40,207 nucleotides of DNA from an uncultured Thermomicrobium sp. Its GTDB lineage: Bacteria; Chloroflexota; Chloroflexia; Thermomicrobiales; Thermomicrobiaceae. Of this stretch, positions 31,746 to 40,207 are shown one piece after another. The notes below the pieces were generated by a model. It worked only from the letters and a program-made list of their open reading frames with translations, was not told where the DNA came from and made no database searches. The stretch lies in NCBI GenBank assembly GCA_938028665.1, contig CALIMB010000062.1:1-40207 (forward strand). Direction: 5' to 3'. How positions within the stretch are numbered: position 1 is the first letter of the stretch; each line of letters begins with the position of its first letter. The position numbers and the translations under genes are program-made.

Positions 31746-33554
31746 TCACGATCCACTTGGAGCGTGCACGAGCAGGGAAGCAAGTCCAAGATCGTGCAGC
31801 CGAGTGGCTGGCACCTGTCCGTCCGGTGTCCAGCCCCGTATACGGTAGTATGCCGCGATCAATGTCTCAAGTTCCGCTGGCTCAATCCCGTCTGGGCCGA
31901 GCAAGCGGTCGGGTAGGGTATCATCGGCACGGGTCCATCCCTGCCGAAGGTTAAAGAGTTTCTTGAGTGTGACGATCCGTTCGCCGGTGCGTTGGAGTTC
32001 ATTGGCGTCGAAAGGAAGCCCGGTCACGAGCCGGACCAGTTCGGCAGCCTCGACGAAGAAGTCGTCAAAGCAATGGCGGAGAAACTTGCAGATCGGGAGC
32101 GTGTCCAGGATGGCCGCGCGGTCTTCACTCTGTGCGGTCGCACGTGCCAATTGCTCGAAGGGGTTACCTGCTTGTTCGGAGAAGTCGACCTCATAGGCGG
32201 AGGTGCGGTTGTGGCAGGCGCCGCGCGGTGTGATCGCGAAGCCGAGTGCCATGGCACGGAGGTTCTTGGGGTGATAACCGGGGAGCTCGAGGCCTTTGAC
32301 ATGCATGGCCCAGGCCTGGCTTCCCTGACCGACAATCTCCGCAGCGCGACGTGAGCCCTCGGCGAGGAGGTCCCCAAGTGGGCCCCGCCGTTCGCCGATC
32401 GCTTCCAACGTGCGGAGGAGGCTCAGGCCATCACCGAAGCGCGGCCAGTCCGCGGGATCACCGGGGAGAGGAATGCCACGCTCCACACATTCCATGGCCC
32501 AGGCGACGGTACCGCCGGCGCTAATGGCATCCATGCCGTAGTAATCGCACAGTGCAGCCGCGCGGAGAACAGTGTTGGGATCCTCAATACCGCAGAGGGA
32601 TCCAAGGGCGAAGAGTGTCTCGTACTCGAGGCGGACCGTGACTTCTGGTCCGGCATCGGTAGTGCGGAAGTGATGCTCACAGCCAACGGTGCAGGCGGCA
32701 CAGGCCTGGCGGTCGGCGCGCTGGTGGAGCGTGAGGTATTCACCAGCAAGCGCCTCGGCAGCGGGGAAACTGCCGGCTTGGAAGTTGCGTGTGGGGAGGA
32801 CACCAAGCCGGCTGAAAAAGGCGAGATTGGCGACCGTACCGAGTTCGCGGTATTTGGCCGTCTCTGGTCCGAGGCTTCGGGCGGCGAGCCGCCGGGCTGC
32901 GGCTGTGACACCGGCTGGATTGGCAACAGGCGGAAATCGCCCAGTACCGCGCACAGCGATCGCTTTGAGACGCTTGGCACCAAGGACTGCACCAGGACCG
33001 GTTCGACCAGCGAGCCGGCCATCGTTGACAACGGCGGCGTACCGCACAAGCCGCTCACCGGCGCGGCCGATCGCGGCAACACGGACGTCTCGCCCGAGTT
33101 CGTTGCGGAGTGCGGCAGCAGTGGCCTCTGGGTCTTGGCCAAGGAGATCATCAGCCGGGCGAAGGTACGCTTGATGGTTCTCGACGACGAGAACAGACCA
33201 GCGGGGGGCTTGCCCGAGGATGACGAGCGCATCGAAGCCGGTGCGACGTAGGACGAGAGCAAGGTAGCTGGAGGTGAGGGAATCACCGATGAAGCCGGTT
33301 TGAGGCGAGGTTGTGGCGATAGCGAGCTTGCTTGCGGTCGTGATACCAGTGCCAATAAAGGGGCCAGTGGCCACAATGAACGGGTTCTCCGGTGCCCACG
33401 GATCGACGCGCGGAGGAGCGAAGTGCAGGAGGAGCCAGGCAGCAAGGCCGGCGCCGCCGAGAAGCAGTGAAGAGACTTCTTGGGGGATAGGGAATGGCTT
33501 GGTTTGTCCAGTTGAGAGATCGACGACCAAGACTTGGTTGTGCACGGCGTTCAT
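31746..33554 (-). CDS. Aldehyde:ferredoxin oxidoreductase family protein
   Basis: A 602-residue AOR-family enzyme carrying a tungsto- or molybdo-bispterin cofactor and one [4Fe-4S] cluster, expected to oxidise aldehydes to acids. The cluster ligands are Cys285, Cys288 and Cys292 (CAACTVGC) plus Cys489 (PICKF), a spacing that agrees closely with the archaeal AOR. The pterin-binding segment GRTGPGAVLGAKRLKAIAV is intact, as is the domain-1 start VLVVDLSTGQT. ATG 33554 follows GGAGGCTGAGG, 4 bases after the MoaD-like gene stop. The physiological aldehyde and electron acceptor are unknown. Tungsten is inferred from family habit only. Confidence 0.92.
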   Translation of the reverse strand: MNAVHNQVLVVDLSTGQTKPFPIPQEVSSLLLGGAGLAAWLLLHFAPPRVDPWAPENPFIVATGPFIGTGITTASKLAIATTSPQTGFIGDSLTSSYLALVLRRTGFDALVILGQAPRWSVLVVENHQAYLRPADDLLGQDPEATAAALRNELGRDVRVAAIGRAGERLVRYAAVVNDGRLAGRTGPGAVLGAKRLKAIAVRGTGRFPPVANPAGVTAAARRLAARSLGPETAKYRELGTVANLAFFSRLGVLPTRNFQAGSFPAAEALAGEYLTLHQRADRQACAACTVGCEHHFRTTDAGPEVTVRLEYETLFALGSLCGIEDPNTVLRAAALCDYYGMDAISAGGTVAWAMECVERGIPLPGDPADWPRFGDGLSLLRTLEAIGERRGPLGDLLAEGSRRAAEIVGQGSQAWAMHVKGLELPGYHPKNLRAMALGFAITPRGACHNRTSAYEVDFSEQAGNPFEQLARATAQSEDRAAILDTLPICKFLRHCFDDFFVEAAELVRLVTGLPFDANELQRTGERIVTLKKLFNLRQGWTRADDTLPDRLLGPDGIEPAELETLIAAYYRIRGWTPDGQVPATRLHDLGLASLLVHAPSGS

Positions 33555-33558
33555 GACC

Positions 33559-33846
33559 TCAGCCTCCAGCCTGGGCGGCAACGAGGAGCACTTCGCTGCC
33601 GGGGGAAAGCGGTGTAGTCGGTTCGCGGGTGAAGCGGGCGTTCACGACGAAGACATATCCGCGTTGGAGCCATCCCAGCTCGGGATCAAGAACAGGGCCC
33701 GCAAGCTGTGGACAGGCTCGCAGCAGAGCCCACGCCAAATCGCCAAGTGTCTGGACAGCGGCCTCAATCTCAATACGCCGCTTTCCTACGAGGACGGCTG
33801 GAACCCCGTACAGTTCGACTGCATAGCGCGTCGCTTTAACCGTCAT
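33559..33846 (-). CDS. MoaD/ThiS-like small sulfur carrier
   Basis: A 95-residue beta-grasp protein ending in the Gly-Gly required for C-terminal thiocarboxylation, as in MoaD. TVKATRYAVELYGVPAVLVG is the first strand region, and the C-terminal PLSPGSEVLLVAAQAGG matches the family. It lies immediately upstream of the AOR gene, as MoaD-like genes often do, and would supply sulfur for pterin-dithiolene synthesis. I chose ATG 33846; a TTG at 33888 would add 14 residues that lack family similarity. No Shine-Dalgarno sequence is evident for the ATG. Confidence 0.8.
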   Translation of the reverse strand: MTVKATRYAVELYGVPAVLVGKRRIEIEAAVQTLGDLAWALLRACPQLAGPVLDPELGWLQRGYVFVVNARFTREPTTPLSPGSEVLLVAAQAGG

Positions 33847-35197
33847 GGGTGGAAACCATTCGATCCGTTGAAGTAACTCCTCGTGCAAGTATGGATGACC
33901 AAGAAGCTGCTGGCAAGTCGTCTCATAGGTGCCAAGAGTCGCGAAATGGCATCGTGCTGCCGGATGGGGAGAGCTGGTTGCAGATCAAGAGGTTCACAAA
34001 TTTGAACCGGAAAAGAAGCCTTTGGTGGGCTGCATGGGCAAAGCCTTGGTGGCTGACGGCGACTACAGGCGGGAGAGCGCCATGTTCGGAATAGGCGATG
34101 TCCGGAGTGGGCTGATCGGCGGCTGCTGACGCGGTGTGATCCCGCCAGCATGCTGGACAGCAGAGGTGCAACCTCGGTTTTGTCTGCGGACAGAGCCGAT
34201 AGAACTTGTGCCACTGTGAGAGTCAGAATGATCACGGGAGGGTGTCGGCGATGGGACTACGTGCAGAGGGGGAGTGTACGCTGCGGCGTGTGTGATGGCG
34301 GATTCTGCAACTCGTTGGGGTGGTGGAGTGAGACTCCGGAGGCATGGGACGATACGCCCCCACGTGATGGGGGAGAGTGAAAGTTGCTGGATATATCGGC
34401 AATATTGTGAGCTTAATGTTCTATAATTACATTATACTGTTTAGAATAAATCAGATAAGAGATATCGATGATGTGTGATGAGTTGGCGCTTCCCATTTTC
34501 ATACCGCGTCAGGTTAGTAGCCATTTCAGATAGCGTTGCTCCTGGCGTGAAGGTGGTCGCGTGCTCAGGGGTGGGACAAGGATGGTTGTAAGAGGCTGGT
34601 GTGGCAGGCCATGAAGCGGGTGACCATGGAGGGGGCTGGTTGGGTTGTTCAGTCAGGAAAGGAGGGTGGGCGACACCGATCACCGGCGCGGGTTTTTGGC
34701 CGTGGTCATTTGGGGTGCATCGGTGTCTGATTGGGTGCGATGGTGTGGACTCATTCGGGTCGCTCTTGTTGGCGGTGTGGCGTCGTATCGTTGCGATCGG
34801 CTGCCTCACTACGTGGTTGCGCCTGCGCGGTGAGTCGCTGCGGGTGGAGCGGAGGATTTCCCACGGCGCGCCGTGGCGGGTGTGGGCGTGATGGTGGTTT
34901 TCCATATAGTATTTCTCTTTGGTAGGTACCAGACTACCTCGACGGAGAGTGCGCTCCTGTTGAACCCCGGTTCTCCCTGTGGGGGTTACCGATCGTGCGA
35001 GTGATCGAGCGACAACAGTTGCAGGCCGGCGAGGTGACCGGAGCGCAGCTCGGGATTATGGGTGCTGTGCTGCGAGTTGGAAAGCCGGATGCGCCAGCTC
35101 GGACGACGTTCCTGGGTGATCGGCGCACATTGGGTGCAGCGATCTCATGGGTCGGGGTGACGTTGATCCCGCAGCTGCGGTCGCGTACTCTGGAGCG
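33847..35197. other. 1.35 kb region without a convincing gene
   Basis: Open frames here lack motifs and look like chance frames. Visible structure: the AT-rich island at 34385-34470 and a small hairpin CCCCCA/TGGGGG at 34357-34373 with a 5-base loop. The MoaD-AOR promoter should lie near the left end. I see no RNA gene or mobile element. Confidence 0.45.
34423..34437. promoter_or_regulatory. AT-rich palindrome with -10 hexamers on both strands
   Basis: TATAAT (34423-34428), TAC, ATTATA (34432-34437) form a perfect 6-3-6 palindrome, so each strand carries a consensus -10 hexamer. It sits in the most A+T-rich stretch of the window (about 34385-34470). The 6-3-6 geometry equals that of the Zur-type boxes, although the sequence differs. 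No good -35 is seen at 17 bases on either side. Confidence 0.4.
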
Positions 35198-35584
35198 GTG
35201 CCCCTCACAACGTGGATGCTGATTGGGAGCTTGGCCGTGGTTAGGATTGTTGGAGTGGGAGATGGGATAGAAGGTGTGCGAGCTCTGCCAGGGTTGGGTG
35301 CGTGGGGAGCCCTGCGGTACGCAGGTGTCCTGGAGATGGTAGGTGTCATGGTCTTCTGGCAGCCGAGTGTACAACGGCAGGGAACAGTGACGACACGGCT
35401 CTACACCAACCTGCAGTTAGAGGTTGCGATGGTGCAGGGAGTCGCGTTCCTTGGCGGGAGCGTACGACTCATGCAGGTGGTGGGTTTGCTCCCCCTGTTT
35501 GTGAGCCTTCTGGTCGCGCGGCGAGCGGTTGTTACCCGGCGGGAGGTTCGGGGGGCGGATCGGGTGGGTCGGCGGGCGGACTAA
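35198..35584 (+). CDS. Possible degenerate DoxX-like membrane protein
   Basis: A frame of 128 residues with hydrophobic segments. The stretch LPGLGAWGALRYAGVLEMVG resembles the central LRYxxGxLExxG part of DoxX-like proteins, with a Leu/Val-rich last helix (LLPLFVSLLVARR). The start is uncertain: GTG 35198 after GGAG, or ATG 35147. Key glycines and charged residues of the family seem altered, and the 3' end overlaps the flotillin gene on the other strand by 53 bases. It may be a decaying copy or a chance frame. Confidence 0.3.
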   Translation: MPLTTWMLIGSLAVVRIVGVGDGIEGVRALPGLGAWGALRYAGVLEMVGVMVFWQPSVQRQGTVTTRLYTNLQLEVAMVQGVAFLGGSVRLMQVVGLLPLFVSLLVARRAVVTRREVRGADRVGRRAD

Positions 35585-37148
35585 CAGTCGCGGCTCCGTC
35601 AGGGGCAGTCTGGCTGAGGCGTTCACGGACCGCAGTGGTGAGGTCGATGCCGGTCATAGCACTGAAGCTCTCGACAAGCTGCTGGACAATGATGGGGAGT
35701 TGGGTGGCATAGCGGCCGAGACCACCGGCGCCATCGGGGCTGGTACCGGAGTCGAAGACAACCACCCGCTCGATCTGGGTGAGGGGGCGTGCGGCGGCCT
35801 CGACGACCTTGGGCAGCTGCTCGACGAAGGCTTGGTACATGAGCAGCTGCATTGCGACAGGGCCGTAGGCATTGAGCGCTGCAGCCAGAGCACGCTTCCC
35901 ATCGGCTTCAGCCAGCAGTGCGGCACGTTGGCCCTCAGCGTGAGCGACGAGCTCGGCCTGGAGCGCCTCGGCGAGTGCTTTCTTCGCATCGGCTTCTGCC
36001 TGGCCAACTTGGCGAATGCGGGCAGCTTCGCCGGCGCCGAGGAGTTCGCGCTCGCGAGCAGCAGCTTCAGCACGCACAATCGTAGCTTGGCGCTCACCTT
36101 CGGCGCGGAGCACAGCGGCCTGCTTTTCGCCTTCTGCGCGAATCACGGTTGCTTCCCGCTCAGCCTGAGCACCTTTGAGAATGGTTGCCTCCAGCTCCTT
36201 CTCGCGACGGCGTGCCTCCATCTCTTGCACTGCGATAGCAGCCTCGGTTCGTGCAAGCTCCACCTGTTGCTCGGCGACGACGACCTGACGGCGGGCTTCA
36301 GCCTCAGCCAGTGGCCCAGCCTGGGCTGCACGAGCCCGCTCGGCTTCCACCTCTGCAGCATAGCGAGCCTTGCGGACTTCTGCTTCTTTCTGCGCTGCAG
36401 CAATTTCTGCCTCGGCCATTGCCTCAGCTACGGCGGCCTGCTGCATGGCTTGGGCACGACGAACCCGAGCATCACGTTCTGCCTCGGCCCTTCCCACCTC
36501 GGCGTCGCGCTTCACTTCGGCAGTGCGTCGCTGGCCAAGAGCATCAAGATAGCCCTGTGGATCGCTGATCTGCTGGATGGTCAGGACGTCGATTTCAATC
36601 CCCATCCGTGAGAGATCGGCTGCCGACTCAGCCGCAAGGCGTTGTGCGAAGGCTTGACGGTCAGCATTGATCTGCTCGACCGTCAGGGTGCCAAGAATGG
36701 AGCGAAGGTGTCCTTCAAGGGTTTGGAAGATAACGCTCCGGATCTGGTCTTGTGACATACCGAGGAACCGCTCGATGGCGTTCATCAACATCACATCGTC
36801 AGAGCCGACTTTGACGTTGGCGACCGCGTCGACCGAAACAGGAACGCCTTCTTTCGTGTAAGCTGAGGCGATTTTCAACGGAATAGTCATGACATTGAGG
36901 GAGAGGAAGTCGACACGCTCAATGATCGGGATGCGAACGCTGGATCCACCTTTGACCAGTCGATATCCCACGGTGCGCCGTTGCCCGGTCTCAGGGTCGA
37001 TGATGGTGCGCTTGCGTCCGGAGAAGACTGCCACCATGTTGGGTGGAACTTTGACGATGTTGCGACTCACAATCGCCAGGAGGGCAGCCAGTGCAAGAAG
37101 AATGAAAAGGACAGCAGCGAGAGCAAAAAGTACTCCGAGTATGGTCAT
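35532..37148 (-). CDS. Flotillin-like SPFH-domain membrane protein
   Basis: A 538-residue flotillin (FloT/YuaG type) that would scaffold membrane microdomains. Residues 5-27 form an N-terminal membrane segment, then comes the SPFH/band 7 domain (about 28-200; YRLVKGGSSVRIPIIERVDF, GVPVSVDAVANVKVG). A long Ala/Glu/Arg-rich coiled coil (about 205-420) contains the flotillin-type repeats AEGEKQAAVLRAEGERQ. The C terminus is Pro-rich (PADPPDPPPEPPAG). The ATG at 37148 overlaps the stop of the NfeD-like gene (ATGA), the standard partnership for bacterial flotillins. Confidence 0.92.
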   Translation of the reverse strand: MTILGVLFALAAVLFILLALAALLAIVSRNIVKVPPNMVAVFSGRKRTIIDPETGQRRTVGYRLVKGGSSVRIPIIERVDFLSLNVMTIPLKIASAYTKEGVPVSVDAVANVKVGSDDVMLMNAIERFLGMSQDQIRSVIFQTLEGHLRSILGTLTVEQINADRQAFAQRLAAESAADLSRMGIEIDVLTIQQISDPQGYLDALGQRRTAEVKRDAEVGRAEAERDARVRRAQAMQQAAVAEAMAEAEIAAAQKEAEVRKARYAAEVEAERARAAQAGPLAEAEARRQVVVAEQQVELARTEAAIAVQEMEARRREKELEATILKGAQAEREATVIRAEGEKQAAVLRAEGERQATIVRAEAAARERELLGAGEAARIRQVGQAEADAKKALAEALQAELVAHAEGQRAALLAEADGKRALAAALNAYGPVAMQLLMYQAFVEQLPKVVEAAARPLTQIERVVVFDSGTSPDGAGGLGRYATQLPIIVQQLVESFSAMTGIDLTTAVRERLSQTAPDGAATVSPPADPPDPPPEPPAG

Positions 37149-37693
37149 TCAGTGCCTCCCTCGCGTTGAAGCTCTCGAGTGGCGGCCTGGGTTGTTTCAA
37201 CGACCAGGGTGGTTCCGACGATATCGGTGACGCGGACGAGATGTCCAGCTGGGATAGGGTCGCCACTGAGGCTCCGAGCAAGAAGCTGGCGGCTCCCCGT
37301 CACGTCACGCACGACAACATAGCCGAGGCCATCGGGCGGAATGGTTACGCTGACCTCGGCGAGTCGCCCGTGGAGCTCGCGGAGCGAGAAGGCAGTTGTC
37401 GCCTGTTGACGGTAAAAGATGGCAACGAGCCACCAAGCAGCGGCGCCGAAGAGGAGCGCACTCACAGCTGCGATGAGTGCACTCGGCAGCGGTGCGGCGC
37501 CGAGGTAGGTCGCGATGAGGCCAGTGGCACCAAAGGCGGTCAAGGCGACAGCGATCACCTTACCGTTGAAGGGGCCGACACCGTCACCAGTGTCCAGATC
37601 GAAGACATCAGCGATCTCTCCCACGAGGAAGGTGACAGCGAGAAAGAGGAGACCAAGGAGAGCGATGGCCAGGTAAAGGAGGTAGATTAGCAT
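37145..37693 (-). CDS. NfeD-like membrane protein (YuaF type)
   Basis: A 182-residue protein with an N-terminal helix (residues 2-25), two more helices at about 46-66 and 71-92, and a C-terminal OB-fold domain from about residue 103 (GRLAEVSVTIPPDGLGYVVV, IPAGHLVRVTDIVGTTLVVE). This is the short NfeD1b/YuaF form without the protease domain. Such proteins are encoded with flotillins and help position them. The ATG at 37693 was chosen because the upstream extension of the frame is not hydrophobic or conserved. The 277 bases upstream hold its promoter and nothing else recognised. Confidence 0.85.
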   Translation of the reverse strand: MLIYLLYLAIALLGLLFLAVTFLVGEIADVFDLDTGDGVGPFNGKVIAVALTAFGATGLIATYLGAAPLPSALIAAVSALLFGAAAWWLVAIFYRQQATTAFSLRELHGRLAEVSVTIPPDGLGYVVVRDVTGSRQLLARSLSGDPIPAGHLVRVTDIVGTTLVVETTQAATRELQREGGTE

Positions 37694-37970
37694 AGTTGTC
37701 CCCGAACCGGTGGGAAAGGCTGCATCGCTTCCCCAAACGAGCCGTCCAACAACAGGATATCGCGTATGATTCGCTGGCGAATGATGAATGTTGCATCGCG
37801 CCAAGTATACAACGATTATGAGTTGGTGGGCCAGCAAACTTGAGCAGGGCTCTAACGGAGTAGTCGCTGCGTTGAGGCGACGCGCCCAAGGGAGACCGGC
37901 AACTCAGCGGGCGCTCCGGTAACTGGTGCGTGAAGCTGGTCGGAGTTCTGTGTCTCGGCTGACGAAGGCG

Positions 37971-39287
37971 TTACCCGGGAACAAGACGGAGCAGACGATC
38001 GTCGCCACGCTGTGGGTTGCCTCGGCCATCGCGGTTGCTTGTCAGGAGGTAGAGCGTGCCATCTGGACCTTCGACGACGGTACGGAGACGGCCGAACTGG
38101 CCCCGGTAGAGGGCCTCAAGCTGCGTGACCGTCCGGCCATCTGGCGCTAGGACAACTCGCCAGAGGGCCTGGCTGCGCAAGCCAGTGAACAGCAGGTTTC
38201 CTTGCCACTGCGGGATGCGCCCGGCAGTGACGAAGGTAGCACCGCTTGGTGCCCAGGTGTCGTTTCCGCTCTCGATGAGAGGCGGGACAGCATCGGGGAG
38301 CTCCTGGCGCACCAGAGTGCCCACGATGAAGGGCCAGCCGTAGTTGCGGCCGGGCTCGATCAGGTTGAGCTCGTCGTGCGCAGCAAGACCCAGATCACCA
38401 GTGGGGCCGTGCTCGGTGGCATAGAGGCGCCCATCGGGCGACCACGCGAGACCCTGGGGATTCCGGTGGCCATAGCTCCAGACGGGTGAGCCGGGGAAGG
38501 GGTTATCCGAGGGGATTGAACCATCAGGTTGGATGCGAAGAATCTTGCCGGAGAGTGATTCCCGGTCCTGTGCAGCGAACGGATTCCGCGCATCACCTGT
38601 GGTGGCGTACAGCTTCCCATCTGGACCAAAGGCGATGCGTCCACCGTTATGGATCGAGGCGCCAGGGATGCGATCGATGAGTATCTGGGGTTCAAGCAGG
38701 CGCCCATTCGCCTCCGTATAGCGAACGACGCGATTCCAGAGCTGATTTCCCTCACTGTAGGTGTAATAGAGGTAAACCCAGTGCGTCTCGGCAAAGTTTG
38801 GGTGGAGGGCCAGACCGAGCAATCCACCCTCACCGACAGCGGCAACCGGAAGCGTAAGCGCTGGTTCGGCAAGTAGTTGACCGGCAACGACCACGCGTAC
38901 CCGCCCAGGCCGCTCCGTGAGAAAGAGGCGACCGTCAGGGGCAAATGCGACCTCCCACGGCACTTCCAGGCCGGTCAGTACGGTATCGACACGAAGGGGG
39001 ACCGGTGTGGTCCGTTGCGGAATTGGCAGACGGGTAGCTGGAGTGGAAACGATGGTGGCGTGCGGTTCTGCGGTTCGGGAAGGAATCGGAGTGATTGTAG
39101 GGGGCGTGACCATTACTTCAGGTGAGAGGTTGGCCGACGGAGAAGGGGTTGGTGGAAAGCTTCCCGGTTCGCGAATGCCGATGGCACACCCTGGTAAAGC
39201 CAGTGTCGCGAGGAGGAGGGAGCGACGGGTAAAGCGCTGTTTTCCTGGCGAATGCAGGATTCGTGCTCGATGCGCTACTACGGGCAT
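37971..39287 (-). CDS. Exported PQQ-type sugar dehydrogenase (Asd/YliI family)
   Basis: A 438-residue exported beta-propeller of the soluble aldose sugar dehydrogenase family. The N terminus has TRRSLLLATLALPGC, a twin-arginine-like signal ending in a possible lipobox, then a Pro/Ser/Thr linker to about residue 95. The propeller begins at VDTVLTGLEVPWEVAFAPDG. Family motifs for PQQ and calcium binding follow: SIHNGGRIAFGPDGKLY, YGHRNPQGLAWSPDGRLY, EHGP and GRNYGWPF. It would oxidise sugars at the cell surface if PQQ is available. ATG 39287 follows GAAGGGAAG, 17 bases after the upstream gene stop; GTG 39314 is less likely. Confidence 0.87.
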   Translation of the reverse strand: MPVVAHRARILHSPGKQRFTRRSLLLATLALPGCAIGIREPGSFPPTPSPSANLSPEVMVTPPTITPIPSRTAEPHATIVSTPATRLPIPQRTTPVPLRVDTVLTGLEVPWEVAFAPDGRLFLTERPGRVRVVVAGQLLAEPALTLPVAAVGEGGLLGLALHPNFAETHWVYLYYTYSEGNQLWNRVVRYTEANGRLLEPQILIDRIPGASIHNGGRIAFGPDGKLYATTGDARNPFAAQDRESLSGKILRIQPDGSIPSDNPFPGSPVWSYGHRNPQGLAWSPDGRLYATEHGPTGDLGLAAHDELNLIEPGRNYGWPFIVGTLVRQELPDAVPPLIESGNDTWAPSGATFVTAGRIPQWQGNLLFTGLRSQALWRVVLAPDGRTVTQLEALYRGQFGRLRTVVEGPDGTLYLLTSNRDGRGNPQRGDDRLLRLVPG

Positions 39288-39303
39288 GGCTGTCTTCCCT
39301 TCG

Positions 39304-40207
39304 TCACGCGGCACCGAGATAGCGCAAGGCGATCGCAGTCATGAGCCGGACGCCAACTGCCAGTGCATCCTCATCAAGATCGAAACGTGGGTGATGCGGT
39401 GGATAAATAATGCCACGCTCTGGATTTGCAACTCCAAGGTTAATCATGCAGACGGGCACGCGTTGAGCGACGAAAGCGAAATCCTCCCCTGCCATAAGTG
39501 GCTCTCGGTCGTGGACTCGTTCTGGCCCCAAGAGTTCGGTTGCCACCTGCCGTGCCAGAGTTGTGAGCACGGGATCGTTGTGCATCGCCGGATAGCCACG
39601 GAGGTAGACAGTTGTGGCATCAGCACGCATTGCTCGGGCTATTCCAGATGCCAGCTCACCGATGCGTTGTTCGAGGTGATCACGCACTGTGGGTGAATAT
39701 GTCCGCACGGTTCCTTCGAGGATTGCGTGGTCGGGGATGATATTGGTCGCTGTTCCGGCCTGGAACTGGCCGACGGTGATGACTGCCGAGTCGAGGGGAT
39801 TAGTCTCCCGACTGATCAGTGTCTGGAGTGCGATGACAATCTGCGCGGCGACGACGATCGGGTCGACCGCAGTTTGGGGCTTCGCTGCGTGACCGCCGAT
39901 GCCGCGCACGACGATACGGAAGGTATCGGCCGCCGCAGTGGCGGGGCCAGGTGAGATGGCGACCTCACCGGCCCGATGGGTGCTGTCGACGTGGAGGGCG
40001 AAGGCAGCATCGACCGGTGGATTGTCAAGAATGCCTTCGGCAAGCATAGCGGCGGCACCGCCGGGCCCCTCCTCGGCTGGCTGGAACATCAGCTTGACGG
40101 TGCCAGCAAAACGATGACGCAAGGTGTGCAGGAGTTCAGCGACCCCGAGCAGAATGGTTGTGTGCGCATCGTGGCCGCAGGCGTGCATGATGCCAGGACG
40201 GGTTGAT
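39304..40207 (-). CDS. M20-family amidohydrolase, 5' end beyond window
   Basis: The C-terminal 300 residues of an M20D amidohydrolase (N-acyl amino acid, hippurate or IAA-conjugate hydrolase type). The fragment enters with STRPGIMHACGHDAHTT, the second metal-binding motif of the family. FQPAEEGPGGAAAML with the catalytic Glu-Glu follows, then FALHVDS, the dimerisation-domain motif GIGGHAAKPQTAVDPI, and MAGEDFAFV. The ATG at 40188 is internal, since similarity continues to the window edge. Substrate specificity cannot be read. It is followed by the sugar dehydrogenase gene, possibly in one operon. Confidence 0.9.
   Translation of the reverse strand, partial: STRPGIMHACGHDAHTTILLGVAELLHTLRHRFAGTVKLMFQPAEEGPGGAAAMLAEGILDNPPVDAAFALHVDSTHRAGEVAISPGPATAAADTFRIVVRGIGGHAAKPQTAVDPIVVAAQIVIALQTLISRETNPLDSAVITVGQFQAGTATNIIPDHAILEGTVRTYSPTVRDHLEQRIGELASGIARAMRADATTVYLRGYPAMHNDPVLTTLARQVATELLGPERVHDREPLMAGEDFAFVAQRVPVCMINLGVANPERGIIYPPHHPRFDLDEDALAVGVRLMTAIALRYLGAA

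Noticed and set aside
34441-34905. 154-residue minus-strand frame in the gene-free region
   Set aside because: Pro/His-rich composition, no motif and no ribosome-binding site; it looks like a chance frame.

Overview
The window is about 60% G+C and packed with compact, head-to-tail operons. It contains no rRNA or tRNA gene, no insertion sequence and no CRISPR array that I can recognise. The gene mix suggests an aerobic or facultatively denitrifying thermophile of the Chloroflexota, most likely class Thermomicrobia. This rests on a methylcitrate cycle, F420 biosynthesis with CofC/CofD, a nitrous oxide reductase cluster without nosR, a tungsten-type aldehyde oxidoreductase, a PQQ-type sugar dehydrogenase, and Tat- and lipobox-bearing exported proteins. 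The assignment is inferred from gene content and protein style, not from a phylogenetic marker.

Layout. 35-3548 (+): complete methylcitrate-cycle operon prpC-prpD-prpB. 3549-4883: 1.3 kb without a convincing gene but with several strong inverted repeats. 4884-6302 (+): GH4 glycosidase. 6856-7551 (-): two-domain PRC-barrel protein, divergent from a Fur-family regulator (7735-8184, +) that may be leaderless. 8603-12328 (+): zinc regulon, with a znuABC transporter behind two palindromic boxes, then a near-identical but longer box before a DsrE-like sulfur-relay protein. 12443-12994 (-): two small membrane proteins. 13472-19855 (-): nos cluster nosZ, a NosB-like membrane protein, a fused nosD-nosF, nosY and nosL. 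A very stable hairpin separates nosZ from the rest and another closes the operon. 20648-24669 (-): F420 operon cofD-cofC-EamA transporter-nitroreductase-secreted nuclease, the nuclease having lost its C-terminal Excalibur domain to a frameshift. 25139-30559: a small Cys-rich protein, a protein of unknown function, a glycogen-debranching-type glucosidase, a glutamine-synthetase-like ligase and a DedA protein. 30922-33846: RidA-like protein, coiled-coil protein, AOR-family oxidoreductase and MoaD-like protein. 33847-35531: mostly non-coding, with an AT-rich palindromic island and a possible decayed DoxX-like gene. 35532-37693 (-): NfeD-flotillin pair. 37971-40207 (-): sugar dehydrogenase and an M20 amidohydrolase cut by the window end.

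How the parts work together. The Fur-family protein is the obvious candidate to bind the boxes at 8603, 8662 and 11756, so zinc import and the DsrE-like protein would be derepressed together. The nos genes encode a copper enzyme (NosZ) plus the machinery that loads sulfur and copper into it (NosDFY, NosL). The most unusual finding is that the surface-exposed NosD and the cytoplasmic ATPase NosF are one polypeptide joined through a transmembrane helix. The F420 operon supplies two known cofactor enzymes and, by inference, a stand-alone nitroreductase matching the reductase domain that mycobacteria fuse to FbiB.
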